Positions 24,030-34,997 of a DNA stretch of 64,000 nucleotides are shown here, one piece after another (position 1 is the first letter of the stretch; each line of letters begins with the position of its first letter). The notes under the pieces are model-generated. The model was not told the origin of the DNA and made no database searches. It saw only the letters and a program-made list of their open reading frames with translations. Source of the DNA: Alteromonas confluentis (GTDB lineage: Bacteria > Pseudomonadota > Gammaproteobacteria > Enterobacterales > Alteromonadaceae); the NCBI RefSeq assembly GCF_001757105.1, contig NZ_MDHN01000021.1, positions 213,933 through 277,932 on the forward strand, given 5' to 3'. The translations under genes and the position numbers were made by a program.

Positions 24030-24619
24030 CGTAAATTCCTCACCAATTCTGCGTTAACGGGGGCGGTGTTAAAGTGCAATTGTAACGCTTTCATCAAAGT
24101 CATTGCCCGTGGCGGGAAACCGGTTTCGGCGTACTGACAAAGCTGCGCATAGACCGCCTCGGTAAACCCTTCACGATCAGGCTCTGCGCCATTCAGGTTG
24201 TCGGTACTCACGCGAAAACAGCGCCCTGCACTTAACGTTAACGCCCACTCCACAGCCTGGGGTTTAATTTCCACCTGTTCAAAGGCTTTCTGCTGAGATT
24301 CGTCCCGTCCATCGGGACAGTACCAGTAACCGTAATCTTCGAGTAATCGGCGCTTTTTCCCCGCGATACACCAGTGGGAGATTTCGTGCAGGGCACTGGA
24401 AAAAAAACCATGGGCAAATACGATTCGGTGGTAAGGCGTGTCTTTATCTGCAGGCAGATATATCGGCTCATCTTCGCCGCGGATCAGGCGAGTATTGAAA
24501 GTGTCGGCGAAGGTATTGTCGAACAACGCAATGAGTTCATCGACCTGTGGGTCGAAATCTTCATCAAGCGTGGAAACCGTGTTGTTCACTTGAGCATTGG
24601 CGACAAATATCTGCTGCAT
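24026..24619 (-). CDS. epmC: Elongation factor P hydroxylase
   Basis: Hydroxylates the beta-lysylated lysine of EF-P. The metal-binding region VFAHGFFSSALHEISHWCIAG and the motif YWYCPDGRDESQQKAFEQVE are diagnostic of EpmC/YfcM. The internal ATG at 24619 is preferred: it has AGGA upstream and gives 197 residues near the E. coli length, whereas the upstream extension to 24712 has no family counterpart. EpmA and EpmB are not in this window. Confidence 0.92.
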   Translation of the reverse strand: MQQIFVANAQVNNTVSTLDEDFDPQVDELIALFDNTFADTFNTRLIRGEDEPIYLPADKDTPYHRIVFAHGFFSSALHEISHWCIAGKKRRLLEDYGYWYCPDGRDESQQKAFEQVEIKPQAVEWALTLSAGRCFRVSTDNLNGAEPDREGFTEAVYAQLCQYAETGFPPRAMTLMKALQLHFNTAPVNAELVRNLR

Positions 24620-24758
24620 ATATCCTGATACTAACCGGGTGACTGAAAGGTGGCGAATAGTACCAAAAGCCACACGTTCCGCCAAATGGTGAGACAATTC
24701 ACTGTTCCCCACGTATGGTATGCTTATTCACATTGAGTGAAACTTACAGGGGACTATT

Positions 24759-25487
24759 TTGGCGGCCACTCAAGACATTGTCGGGCACATACATCGGGTA
24801 AACGCACTTAAAAATCTCGCTGAAAAAATGGGCCAGATGCCTGCAATTCATCAACTGCAACAGTGGCAGTGCGAACGATTGCTGGTAACCCACAGCGACC
24901 TGGCGCAGCAACCCGCCTATCAACAAGCGATGGCATTTTTCGTAGAAGAATTGTATGGCCCCAAAGATTTTAGCCAGCGGGATGCCGATATCGCCAGAGT
25001 GGTGCCTAAGCTTGCAAAGGTACTCCCCAATACCGCCATGAATGCGCTGAACGATGCCTTAGCACTCAATGCGTTATCCTTCGAGCTAGACCAAAAAATG
25101 GTTAGCGCGCTGGAGGGGAAGTCACTTCATGATGAGCCGCGTAATAATGACATTTATGCCATGGCATACCGGCAAGTGGGTGAACAGGAAGCCAGAGAAC
25201 GGCAGATAGCCATCATTCGCGACCTGGGTCACCAATTGGCAGACGTAATTAATATTCGCGGTATCGGCATGCTGATACCCCTCTCTCGTCGGCCAGCAAA
25301 ACTAGCAGGGTTATTGTCGCTACATGAGTTTTTGCAACGTGGCTACGAGACGTTTAAGAAACTGGGAGACGTGAACAGCTTTATCGACCCGGTTATTGCC
25401 CGGGAAGAGCAAATAATGCTACAACTGTTCCAAACCAACTTCGACTTAGAAACCGAAAACCCGATCCCTCATGTCCCAACCTTGTGA
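24759..25487 (+). CDS. FFLEELY-motif protein, unknown function
   Basis: 242 residues, alpha-helical, with FFVEELYGPKDFSQRDADIARV (near residues 64-85), matching the pattern that names the FFLEELY-motif family. No signal peptide or membrane segment. The start is a TTG with AGGGG seven bases upstream. It overlaps the next gene by 17 bases. The function is not known; a domain of this type in an operon with a thioesterase suggests lipid metabolism (inference). Confidence 0.75.
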   Translation: MAATQDIVGHIHRVNALKNLAEKMGQMPAIHQLQQWQCERLLVTHSDLAQQPAYQQAMAFFVEELYGPKDFSQRDADIARVVPKLAKVLPNTAMNALNDALALNALSFELDQKMVSALEGKSLHDEPRNNDIYAMAYRQVGEQEARERQIAIIRDLGHQLADVINIRGIGMLIPLSRRPAKLAGLLSLHEFLQRGYETFKKLGDVNSFIDPVIAREEQIMLQLFQTNFDLETENPIPHVPTL

Positions 25488-25929
25488 AACTACCGTCAGC
25501 TGGTTGCTGCCCTCGCCCTTCGTGCAAACCTGGAAGATAGAGCCGCAACACATCGATCACTATAATCACGTCAATAATGTGGCGTATCTTAGTCGGTTAG
25601 AATCCCTCGCCTGGGCCCACTCTAATCACTTAGGCCTTAAGTTTGCCGACTATCAGGATGTGGGCAAAGGGATGGTTATTCGCCGCCATGAACTGGATTA
25701 TCTACAACCCAGTCATTTGAATGACGAGCTCTTGTGCGCCACCTGGATCAAACAATGCGATGGCAAAATTACCCTGACCCGACAGTTTCAGTTTGTTTGC
25801 CCACGCCGCAATAAAACGGTATTCCAGGCGAGAACACAGTTTGTGTGCGTTAACATGCAAACCGGCGCCCCCGCTCGCATGCCCGCTTTATTTCGCGATA
25901 TCTATACCACTGCCGCGGTAAACGCATGA
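25471..25929 (+). CDS. Acyl-CoA thioesterase, 4HBT hotdog family
   Basis: 152 residues with the 4-hydroxybenzoyl-CoA thioesterase signature: IDHYNHVNNVAYLSRLESLAW, where the Asp and surrounding residues form the active site, and GKGMVIRRHELDYLQPSHLNDEL. The family hydrolyses acyl-CoA to free acid and CoA; chain-length preference cannot be read. The start overlaps the previous gene, and the stop overlaps the next by four bases, so all three are coupled. Confidence 0.88.
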   Translation: MSQPCETTVSWLLPSPFVQTWKIEPQHIDHYNHVNNVAYLSRLESLAWAHSNHLGLKFADYQDVGKGMVIRRHELDYLQPSHLNDELLCATWIKQCDGKITLTRQFQFVCPRRNKTVFQARTQFVCVNMQTGAPARMPALFRDIYTTAAVNA

Positions 25930-27035
25930 AGAAATGGCTGGCAGGTGCGTTATTTGTTTCTCTGTCATTGAATGCCGCGCTGTTGTGGTTTATCACTCAG
26001 ACTCGTCCCTCCGCCGAACTCACCGAATTAACGTTTACGCCGTCGGCAAAGAAGCCAACAGCAGTGCCTGTTGCAAGCGCCCCTTCATCAGCGGCAGTGT
26101 ATTCCCAACCCACTTCGGCATCTGTTAGCCCAATTCCCCATCTGAGACAATTGTTTGCCGACAACGACCCGGATTTTTATCCTGCGCTAAGTGCTGCATT
26201 ACGGGCAGAGCCTGAAAACTGGGAATTGCTGATGCTGGAAGCGGAATGGATAAAACAAGAAAAGCCACTAAGCGATGCCATTATTCACTATTACAGCTTA
26301 CTGGAACGCAATCCACCAGCGCAATTGGCAAAAGAAATTCGCGGTATTATTCCCCCTCTAATTGATAACGCCCTGGACAAACTGCGCCTTGCCGGTGAGT
26401 GGGATACCCTGGCTCAATTTATCGAGCCACTTTTTCAGTACGCGCCGCAGAACCGCACATTTATTATGCAACTGGCTGAATCCTATGGCCGGCAAAATAA
26501 AATGACGCTAATGGAAAATGTGCTGGCGTCGGTGCAACCTGATGACCCTCAGGCGGAGGCTATTCGTGCGTCGGTATATAAAAATCTGGCCTCGCAACAG
26601 CCAAACAATGATGATGCGCTGTCCCGAAGGGCTGCGGTTTCACAGCACGCATTCGTGATGGATCTCGAACAGACCGGTGATCATTTCCTTGCCCCAATTA
26701 GGCTTAACGGCCGCTATTCACGCTTACTCGTCGACACTGGTGCATCCATAACCACGATTACTGCTGATGTCTTTGCGCAGTTAAGACAACGGGGGAATTA
26801 CCGCGACCTTGGCAAGTTTACGTTGAATACCGCCGGAGGGCAGGTTGAAGCCCGCATGATTACTTTGGAAAAAGTCGAGTTCGGGCCTTTCACTCTGAGT
26901 GACCTTGCTCTGATGGTATTACCCGAAGATACGTTAATCGGTGCAGAAGGATTGCTAGGCATGAATATTCTGAAGCGTTTCGATTTTCGCATTGATCAAT
27001 ATCAAAGCGCCTTACTGCTCGACCCCATTCACTGA
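25926..27035 (+). CDS. Retropepsin-like aspartic protease with TPR-like region
   Basis: 369 residues. An N-terminal membrane anchor (WLAGALFVSLSLNAALLWFI) is followed by a Pro/Ser/Ala linker, helical TPR-like repeats (about 80-220) and a C-terminal retropepsin-like fold with the catalytic motif LLVDTGASITTITADVF and a second conserved stretch GLLGMNILKRFDFRID. Such bacterial proteins usually act as single-domain dimers in the periplasm. A perfect hairpin overlaps the stop codon (27031-27051) but has no T-run. Substrate unknown. Confidence 0.82.
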   Translation: MKKWLAGALFVSLSLNAALLWFITQTRPSAELTELTFTPSAKKPTAVPVASAPSSAAVYSQPTSASVSPIPHLRQLFADNDPDFYPALSAALRAEPENWELLMLEAEWIKQEKPLSDAIIHYYSLLERNPPAQLAKEIRGIIPPLIDNALDKLRLAGEWDTLAQFIEPLFQYAPQNRTFIMQLAESYGRQNKMTLMENVLASVQPDDPQAEAIRASVYKNLASQQPNNDDALSRRAAVSQHAFVMDLEQTGDHFLAPIRLNGRYSRLLVDTGASITTITADVFAQLRQRGNYRDLGKFTLNTAGGQVEARMITLEKVEFGPFTLSDLALMVLPEDTLIGAEGLLGMNILKRFDFRIDQYQSALLLDPIH

Positions 27036-27139
27036 TATCTCGGATATCAGTCACTTCATATTAATTCAATACGCCGTAAAAACTGAAAATTCATGGATTG
27101 CGTATCTACGCCATGAAATCCAAAAACGAGGACTACGCC

Positions 27140-27985
27140 ATGAGCCATCGTCCAACCAATGAAACCCAGCTCAGAAAGCTCATCACCAGCACGCCGGTAG
27201 AAGGCTCACCGGAAGCCATGCGTAAAGCGTTTGCACACATTGCCGGATTACACGACACCAGCGACGTGGAAGAAATTGACCGCGGCGGTGTTCGATGTCT
27301 TGCAATTGGAGTAGGCCCAGAACTTATCTGGTTCCATGGAGGCGGCTATGTATTTGGCAGCCCGGAAACCCACCTGACTCTGGCTCGTGATCTGGCAAGT
27401 TATGGATTAAGGATTATATTACCCGCCTACAGAATGGCGCCCGAATACCACTGGCCAGCGCCGCTGGAGGATGCCGTTGCTGTTACAGAAGACACTCTTG
27501 CCACCACAGGCTCGCTCAACTTAGGTGGCGACAGCGCCGGCGGACACTTGGCGATTTGTGTTGCACTCAGACAGCAGGCTGACTGTCTTGCCCTCGTGGC
27601 GCCAAACACCGACCGGTCGGGAAAAAGCACTACCCGTAGACGGACTACCGACATCATGAACGAAGACAGTGCCGATGCTGCGCTGGCATCGATGATCATG
27701 CCGAATGTTAACCCGACTCACCCAGACGCATCACCGTTGCTGGGCGACCTTAGCAAGCTGCCGGCTATGCACCTTGAAGTCGCTGCCACTGAAGTGCTAC
27801 TGGATGACAGTTTACTGCTGGCGCGGCAAGCAGCCCTTGCAGGCGTGGAAACATCGTTGCATGTCACACCAGGGTTATTTCACATGTTTCCACTTTGGCC
27901 AGATTGCCTGCCCGAAGGCGCAGAAGCGCTGCAGAGAATTGCCCGTTTTGTATTGGCAAAAAATGAGGGGCTTGATGCGGGTTAG
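27140..27985 (+). CDS. Alpha/beta hydrolase, hormone-sensitive-lipase type
   Basis: 281 residues. The oxyanion motif WFHGGGYVFGS precedes the nucleophile elbow LGGDSAGGHLAI and a late acid/His pair (LFHMFPLWPD). This is the HSL-family esterase arrangement. The ATG at 27140 is chosen because GAGG lies eight bases upstream; an in-frame ATG at 27098 would add 14 residues without a clear ribosome binding site. It is convergent with the LysR gene, overlapping it by four bases. Substrate unknown. Confidence 0.85.
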   Translation: MSHRPTNETQLRKLITSTPVEGSPEAMRKAFAHIAGLHDTSDVEEIDRGGVRCLAIGVGPELIWFHGGGYVFGSPETHLTLARDLASYGLRIILPAYRMAPEYHWPAPLEDAVAVTEDTLATTGSLNLGGDSAGGHLAICVALRQQADCLALVAPNTDRSGKSTTRRRTTDIMNEDSADAALASMIMPNVNPTHPDASPLLGDLSKLPAMHLEVAATEVLLDDSLLLARQAALAGVETSLHVTPGLFHMFPLWPDCLPEGAEALQRIARFVLAKNEGLDAG

Positions 27986-28893
27986 TCAAACTCTCCTGCC
28001 GCCGCCCTTGCGACCAGTTCATCCACTACATAGCGAATTTTTGGCAAAAGCTGGCGGCTTTTCGGCCACAGCGCGTTGATGGGCATTTCACCACCGGCAT
28101 AGTTATCCAGCACGGTGACAAGCTCGCCGCTGGCGATATGCTCACCCACCAGCCACAGCGGTAACTGAGACAAACCAGCGTCGTTGAGTACAGCGGTTAA
28201 CATGGCATCACCGTCAGCAAACTCATGGGTGGCTGGCGGCGTGATTCGGCTCAGTACACCTGCAGTATTTTTCAGGAGCCACGACACCGGCTGATTACGA
28301 CGAAAGCCGACCACGGTCCGGTGGTGACTCAGCTCATCCGGTGTTTCGGGTATACCATGATAATTCAGGTAGCTTTTTGAGGCGACAACCACCAGCTTTT
28401 GTGTAGTGAGTTTACGGGCAACCAACGTACTGCTGTCATCCAGTTCTCCGATGCGCACCACCAAATCGATGCCTTCATCAATCAGGTCAACAAAGCGCTC
28501 GCTGAACGACAATGTCAGAGTGAGTTCCGGATAGCGTCTGGCGATTTCCAGCAGAACCGGCAGCAACCTTTTACGACCGAATGCGGCGGGTAAATCAACC
28601 CGCAGACGACCCGACGGGCGGGCTATACGGGACGTTAATTCCTGCTCGGCATGCTGCAGAATATCCAATGCATTCTGACAGCTTTCAAAATACCGTTCGC
28701 CTTCCGGCGTCAGGCTCAGCCGTCTGGTGGTACGGTGAAAAAGCGTGATACCGAGGTGCTCTTCTAACCTTGCTACCGATTTCCCCACAGCTGATTTTGT
28801 CAGTCCCAGTAATTCACCTGCCGCGGTGAAACTGCCGCTTTTTGCTGTGGTTACAAAGGCGGTAATACTGCCGATATTATTTATATTCTGCAT
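27982..28893 (-). CDS. LysR-family transcriptional regulator
   Basis: 303 residues. The N-terminal winged helix (FVTTAKSGSFTAAGELLGLTKSAVGKSVARLEEHLG, shown in part) and the C-terminal effector domain are intact. Divergent from the luciferase-like monooxygenase cluster and convergent with the hydrolase, so either may be its target. LysR proteins typically regulate divergent neighbours, and the 430-base divergent gap contains the likely operator region (not identified). Confidence 0.9.
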   Translation of the reverse strand: MQNINNIGSITAFVTTAKSGSFTAAGELLGLTKSAVGKSVARLEEHLGITLFHRTTRRLSLTPEGERYFESCQNALDILQHAEQELTSRIARPSGRLRVDLPAAFGRKRLLPVLLEIARRYPELTLTLSFSERFVDLIDEGIDLVVRIGELDDSSTLVARKLTTQKLVVVASKSYLNYHGIPETPDELSHHRTVVGFRRNQPVSWLLKNTAGVLSRITPPATHEFADGDAMLTAVLNDAGLSQLPLWLVGEHIASGELVTVLDNYAGGEMPINALWPKSRQLLPKIRYVVDELVARAAAGEFD

Positions 28894-29324
28894 TGCATAC
28901 CTGCTTATAAAGAGTTCTGGTAACAGCTAATCGACGGGCACGACTTTCTCTATCAACGGATACCATCCATTTCTATTCAGTGTCACCAGCGTGTAGTAAC
29001 GAATAATGGCGCCGGCATGTGCTGCCCGGCATGAACCAGTTGAATATCGTTCTCAAAAATGTCCAGCTGCCTCGAGGCGGGCACCGTCAATCCTTCGAAA
29101 AAGGCAAACCAGAGATGGATGATTTCCTTAATGGCTGGGTGGACGATTGCACCAGAAAACGTTCGGCTCATATTTACTCTCACTATTTTTATTCAGGGAA
29201 AGTAAGATAGCAATTCAATTGTAGAATTTTTTTCTACATAATGAATACATCAAGCCTGTTTATCGAATTTATCTTTGCAACCAGAATAGTCTCCGCTAAT
29301 CAATGAACGATTCCGGAGAAACTT
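28894..29324. other. Divergent intergenic region with possible gene remnant
   Basis: 431 bases between the LysR gene and the monooxygenase. The right part (29200-29324) is AT-rich and should hold the monooxygenase promoter. The left part contains a short minus-strand open frame described as a possible remnant. No LysR T-N11-A box was confidently recognised. Confidence 0.4.
28983..29171 (-). pseudogene. Possible NTF2/SnoaL-like gene remnant
   Basis: A 62-codon frame whose translation contains HPAIKEIIHLWFAFFEG and FENDIQLVHAGQ, resembling the opening of NTF2/SnoaL-like proteins (helix, then acidic beta strand), but it stops far short of family length. The ribosome binding site is weak. Since neighbouring genes have clearly decayed, I read it as a likely fragment; it may also be a chance frame. 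Confidence 0.25.
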
Positions 29325-30320
29325 GTGCAAAGTAAAAATATTCCTCTTTCCGTGCTTGACCTTATACCTATCGGCGAAGGTTTCTCAATCAGCGAGGCAA
29401 TTGCTAACAGTGCCCGTCTTGCGCAGGCGGTTGAAGCGGCCGGCTTTAACCGTTACTGGGTGGCCGAACACCATAACCTGAAAGATATCGCAAGCGCGGC
29501 TACCTCTGTCATTCTGAGTCACATTGGCGCGAAGACATCGAAAATCAGACTGGGTTCGGGCGGCATTATGCTACCTAACCATGCGCCACTGGTGGTTGCA
29601 GAACAGTTCGCTACGCTGGATGCACTGTATCCGGGCCGCATCGATCTCGGCCTCGGCAGAGCCCCCGGCACGGATATGGAAACGGCCCGCGCACTGCGCC
29701 GGGATCTAAAAACCAAAGGCACAGACTTCCCCGAAATGCTGGAAGAGCTGCAATATTTCTTTTCTGCAGAAAGCGCCAATAAGCGCATTAAGGCGGTGCC
29801 CGGAGCTGGCTCGTCGGTGCCTGTCTGGTTGCTGGGCTCCAGCACATTTAGCGCACAGTTAGCGGCGAAAAAAGGCTTACCTATGGCTTTTGCTGCCCAC
29901 TTCGCTCCGGATGCCATGCAGGCAGCCATCAACCATTATCGTGAAAACTATCAACCGTCGCAGCAGTTCCCTGAGCCGTATGTGATTGTCTGTATTAACG
30001 CTTTGGGGGCAGACACGCAGGAACAGGCTGATTACCTGGCCACTACTGAATTGCAGAAATTCCTGTCACTGGGGCGCGGTACAGAACAATACCTGCCGAA
30101 GCCGGTTGATGACATGAATGCAATCTGGAGCCCGTCTGAAGCGATGCGCGTTAAGAGCCAGCTTAGAGAATCTGTCTGGGGTACGCGCGAGGTAATTCGT
30201 GATCGTCTTACCGATCTGGTGAACCGCTCCGGCGCCGATGAAGTGATGGTGAACTCCTGGATCCACGATCCTGAAGCACGAATTTACTCGCATCAGGTCA
30301 TTGCTGACGCATGGGTTTAA
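29325..30320 (+). CDS. LLM-class flavin-dependent oxidoreductase
   Basis: 331 residues, luciferase-like TIM-barrel monooxygenase family. Motifs: [16 protein letters not shown] at the start, [32 protein letters not shown], and [16 protein letters not shown], all typical of the single-subunit MsnO8-type subgroup. Uses reduced FMN and O2; substrate unknown. The start is GTG with GGAGA upstream. It is followed after ten bases by a decayed Old Yellow Enzyme gene in the same direction, and it is itself full length. Confidence 0.9.
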   Translation: MQSKNIPLSVLDLIPIGEGFSISEAIANSARLAQAVEAAGFNRYWVAEHHNLKDIASAATSVILSHIGAKTSKIRLGSGGIMLPNHAPLVVAEQFATLDALYPGRIDLGLGRAPGTDMETARALRRDLKTKGTDFPEMLEELQYFFSAESANKRIKAVPGAGSSVPVWLLGSSTFSAQLAAKKGLPMAFAAHFAPDAMQAAINHYRENYQPSQQFPEPYVIVCINALGADTQEQADYLATTELQKFLSLGRGTEQYLPKPVDDMNAIWSPSEAMRVKSQLRESVWGTREVIRDRLTDLVNRSGADEVMVNSWIHDPEARIYSHQVIADAWV

Positions 30321-30330
30321 GGAGGTAATT

Positions 30331-30875
30331 ATGCATTTACTTGATGAATTAAATACGCCGTCACTCGCGCTGAATAACCGTGTCGCTATGGCGGATCGGC
30401 GGTGGTAAACCGGGCCCGGTTATTACTGGAAACCGTCGATGCCGTCATTGACGAAATCGGGGCGCAAAAAACAGGTGTTCGCCTGTCACCGTTCCACCGC
30501 AACCTCGATATGCCATTTCAGGCGGATACCGAAGAAACCTATCTTTACGTTGCGAAAGCACTGAATGAGAAAGGCTGTGTATACCTTTATATCAGTCTTG
30601 AAAATGACACTATCCCATCCGGCCTGCTGAACAAAATCCGCCAGGTTTATCATGGCGTGCTCATTGCTGCGGGCGGACTAACCAGGGACAGCGCAGAATA
30701 CTTACTGGGGGATAACCTCATAGATGTCGCCGCTTTTGGTACCCCTTACATTGCCAATCCGGACCTTGTAGAACGCATTCGTCACGACTGGCCACTCACC
30801 CAGGTCACCCGTGAAGCCTTTTATGGCGGTGGCGCTGAAGGCTACATCGATTTCCCCCCTTTTCAGCCTGAATAA
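30331..30875 (+). pseudogene. Old Yellow Enzyme (alkene reductase) gene with internal deletion
   Basis: A perfect ribosome binding site (GGAGGTAATT) precedes an ATG giving MHLLDELNTPSLALNNRVAMA, the normal N-terminus of NemA-type flavoproteins. The frame then jumps at about 30390-30400 directly to the distal part of the family (NRARLLLETVDAVIDEIGA, GVRLSPF, IAAGGLTRDSAEYLL, AFYGGGAEGY), and the two halves are in different frames. About 180-200 codons of the barrel, including most FMN and substrate contacts, are gone. The distal half alone is open from a GTG at 30402 but cannot make a working enzyme. Confidence 0.85.
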
Positions 30876-30887
30876 AGGAACCTGATT

Positions 30888-31346
30888 ATGACAACAGAAC
30901 ATCAGCAGCAACAAATCGACGCATTGCTCGATAAAGAAGAAATCCGTGCACTACGCCACCACTACAGCGAATTACTTGATAGTGGTGAAGCAGACAGAAT
31001 GAGCGAAGTCTTCACCCGGGATGCGGAAGTAAAAGTCACCGTTGGCAGCATGAAGGGCCTGGCGGAAATCAGCCACAGCCTGAAAGAAGCTTATCGCTCA
31101 TTCGATACTCAGGCACGGGAACATTTTCCGTTTATGCATGCAGTAACCAATCATCACATTACGCTGACCGGCAAAGACACAGCAACCGGTAGTTGCTATC
31201 TGCTCGACTTTGTTACCGACCGTCCTCAGCAATCCCATCCGGTACTGCTGCTGGGACGATACCTCGACAGTTACGTGAGAGTTGAGGGTGAATGGCGAAT
31301 TGAAAAAACCGAGCTGGATGTTGTCTGGCCCGTTGAAAATGCGTAG
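30888..31346 (+). CDS. NTF2/SnoaL-like family protein
   Basis: 152 residues of the SnoaL-type cone-barrel fold: helix LLDKEEIRALRHHYSELLDSG, the FTRDAEVKV strand, then HAVTNHHITLTGKDTATGSCYLL and the closing WRIEKTELDVVWP. Family members include isomerases, cyclases and dehydratases as well as proteins with no catalysis; no catalytic residues can be assigned here. The gene looks complete and lies between two decayed genes, so it may still be expressed from their promoter. Confidence 0.75.
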   Translation: MTTEHQQQQIDALLDKEEIRALRHHYSELLDSGEADRMSEVFTRDAEVKVTVGSMKGLAEISHSLKEAYRSFDTQAREHFPFMHAVTNHHITLTGKDTATGSCYLLDFVTDRPQQSHPVLLLGRYLDSYVRVEGEWRIEKTELDVVWPVENA

Positions 31347-31356
31347 CACGGGGGTT

Positions 31357-32183
31357 ATGACAATGAAATCATTACCGCAAACCAACGCATGGAAACGGGT
31401 ATTCAGTCCCGGCAAACTGTCTGTAAGATTATTAACGCCCATTGAAGCCTACCCTGATTCGCCGTTTCCCTTGCCAAACAGGCGGTGACAACCGATGTAC
31501 TCACCGGCAGACGCTTTATGCTGGGGCTCTCTACCGGTGACCGTCCGGTTGAATATCCGGCGTTCGGCGTTGATTTTGAAACCCGCGGAGCACGGTACCG
31601 GGAATCTGTTGCGCTGATTAACGAACTGCATCAGAAACGCTTTCCCCGGGTGCAGAGTGGCTGGCAAATGGGATTCGACGCCCCTGCCATGGTCAGTGAG
31701 TTGCATGCCCCCTGGGTGGTCCTGCCGGATGTTCCTCCACCTGATAATTTGCAGGAGGCTTTGGAAGAACTTTACTGCCGCTATGCATTCTCCGTCGATC
31801 AGAACGATATGATGTTGCTGAAGTCTTCATACAGCGAAGATATCGCCGGTGGCTTTGCGCCCGTGGGGAATCTCTCAGGGCGTGAGCAGGTGATTGGCAC
31901 GCTGAAAAATTTCCGTCATCTGGCACCTTACTGGCAGCATTTTGCCGAGGTTGTGCGCTTCGAGGAAGAACCTGATGGTCAGCATGTGAAACTGATTGTT
32001 GCGAGAATCATTCCCGAGCGCCCGGTGGACGAAGCTGGAAATACCGTTTACGGCGCCCACTATCAGCTGCGGGCGCGTAAAACGTCAACCGGCCAGTGGC
32101 AGTTTTGCTGGACCGATTACCGTCCCGGCTGGTTCACTGAACACAGCCTGCCGGAATTTGATATCGGTAATGCAACTGCCTGA
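31357..32183 (+). pseudogene. Decayed luciferase-like oxidoreductase fused to NTF2/SnoaL-like domain
   Basis: From an ATG at 31357 the first 40 codons match the N-terminus of the TIGR03571-type luciferase-like family (WKRVFSPGKLSVRLLTPIEAYP). A deletion and frame change at about 31465-31480 leads to the middle of the same family (LAKQAVTTDVLTGRRFMLGL and GDRPVEYPAFGVDFETRGAR, from about 31470). That match ends near 31690 and the frame continues without a stop into an NTF2/SnoaL-like domain (EALEELYCRYAFSVDQNDMM to WQFCWTDYRPGWF). So at least two deletions have fused the remains of two genes. The 3' part from GTG 31485 is open and could still yield a 232-residue chimera. Confidence 0.75.
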
Positions 32184-32211
32184 ATGGCAAAACAACGTAA
32201 CCGTCGGCGCG

Positions 32212-34272
<2,061 letters not shown>

Positions 34273-34281
34273 TTAACAAAT

Positions 34282-34310
34282 TGTTTACTGCACAAACTTG
34301 ACAGCGTCAA
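34282..34310 (-). promoter_or_regulatory. Predicted sigma-70 promoter for fadH
   Basis: On the minus strand TTGACG (34310-34305) and TAAACA (34287-34282) are separated by 17 bases, a good -35/-10 match 45-75 bases upstream of the fadH ATG. The -35 element lies inside the first inverted repeat, so a bound repressor would block it. Confidence 0.5.
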
Positions 34311-34337
34311 GATAACATCAAAGTTGACAGTGTCAAG
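34297..34337. promoter_or_regulatory. Paired palindromic operator between fadH and TetR gene
   Basis: Two similar inverted repeats: CTTGACAGCGTCAAG (34297-34311, perfect arms with a 3-base spacer) and GTTGACAGTGTCAAG (34323-34337, one arm mismatch). Their centres are 26 bp apart. Position between a TetR-family gene and its divergent neighbour is the classical arrangement for autoregulation plus repression of the partner, so this is probably the operator of the TetR protein at 34383. Confidence 0.7.
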
Positions 34338-34382
34338 ATTAAAAAGGACACTTCCCTCACTTTAGCAGCGATACGGTGACTT

Positions 34383-34997
34383 ATGGCTAACAGCTCAAAA
34401 TATCATCATGGAGATTTGCGTACAGCACTGCTTAATGCCGCCAACGCGATTATTGAGGAGCATGGCATAGACGCCCTTTCACTGCGCAAGCTCGCAGAGG
34501 TAGTGGGCGTTTCACGTACTGCCCCTTATCATCATTTCAAAGATAAAAACGCCTTGTTATGCGCTATTGCCGCGAAGGGTTTTGACGATTGGCACACATC
34601 AGCAAAAACCATATTTGAGCAGCAGGATAAAGCGCCTGGATTGCGCTTTAGGGAATTCATTCACCAGTATGTGGGCTATGCTGCCCGCCACCCGCAAGTG
34701 TATGAACTGATGTTTGGTCGAACACTGTGGCATAGTCATCAAGCCACCGACCAATTAAAAGAAGTGGCCTATCCGTGTTTTCAATATCAACTTACGATGA
34801 CCCGCACCTGGCAGGAATTCGGTTTACTGCCTGACGATCAAGATGCGTTGCGCTTGGCCCAGGTTACCTGGAGCACCCTGCACGGTATTGCCCGGCTATT
34901 GATTGACGGTATCTATGCCGATGCCAGCCATGTGGCAGAAATGTGTGACTGTGCTGCAGAGGTCTTTATGCGTTCTGCCACAAGCCGCGAAGAATAA
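34383..34997 (+). CDS. TetR-family transcriptional regulator (fadH neighbour)
   Basis: 204 residues. The N-terminal helix-turn-helix is clear (YHHGDLRTALLNAANAIIEE, LSLRKLAEVVGVSRTAPYHHF) and the C-terminal region includes HPQVYELMFGRTLWHS, of the WHG-type ligand domain. Divergent from fadH across a paired palindrome, so it likely controls fadH in response to an acyl-CoA or fatty acid (inference). Its last 32 bases overlap the convergent GMC gene. Confidence 0.9.
   Translation: MANSSKYHHGDLRTALLNAANAIIEEHGIDALSLRKLAEVVGVSRTAPYHHFKDKNALLCAIAAKGFDDWHTSAKTIFEQQDKAPGLRFREFIHQYVGYAARHPQVYELMFGRTLWHSHQATDQLKEVAYPCFQYQLTMTRTWQEFGLLPDDQDALRLAQVTWSTLHGIARLLIDGIYADASHVAEMCDCAAEVFMRSATSREE

Noticed and set aside
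27031..27051. Perfect 9-bp hairpin over the retropepsin gene stop codon
   Set aside because: No T-run on either side and overlap with the stop codon, so not called as a terminator.
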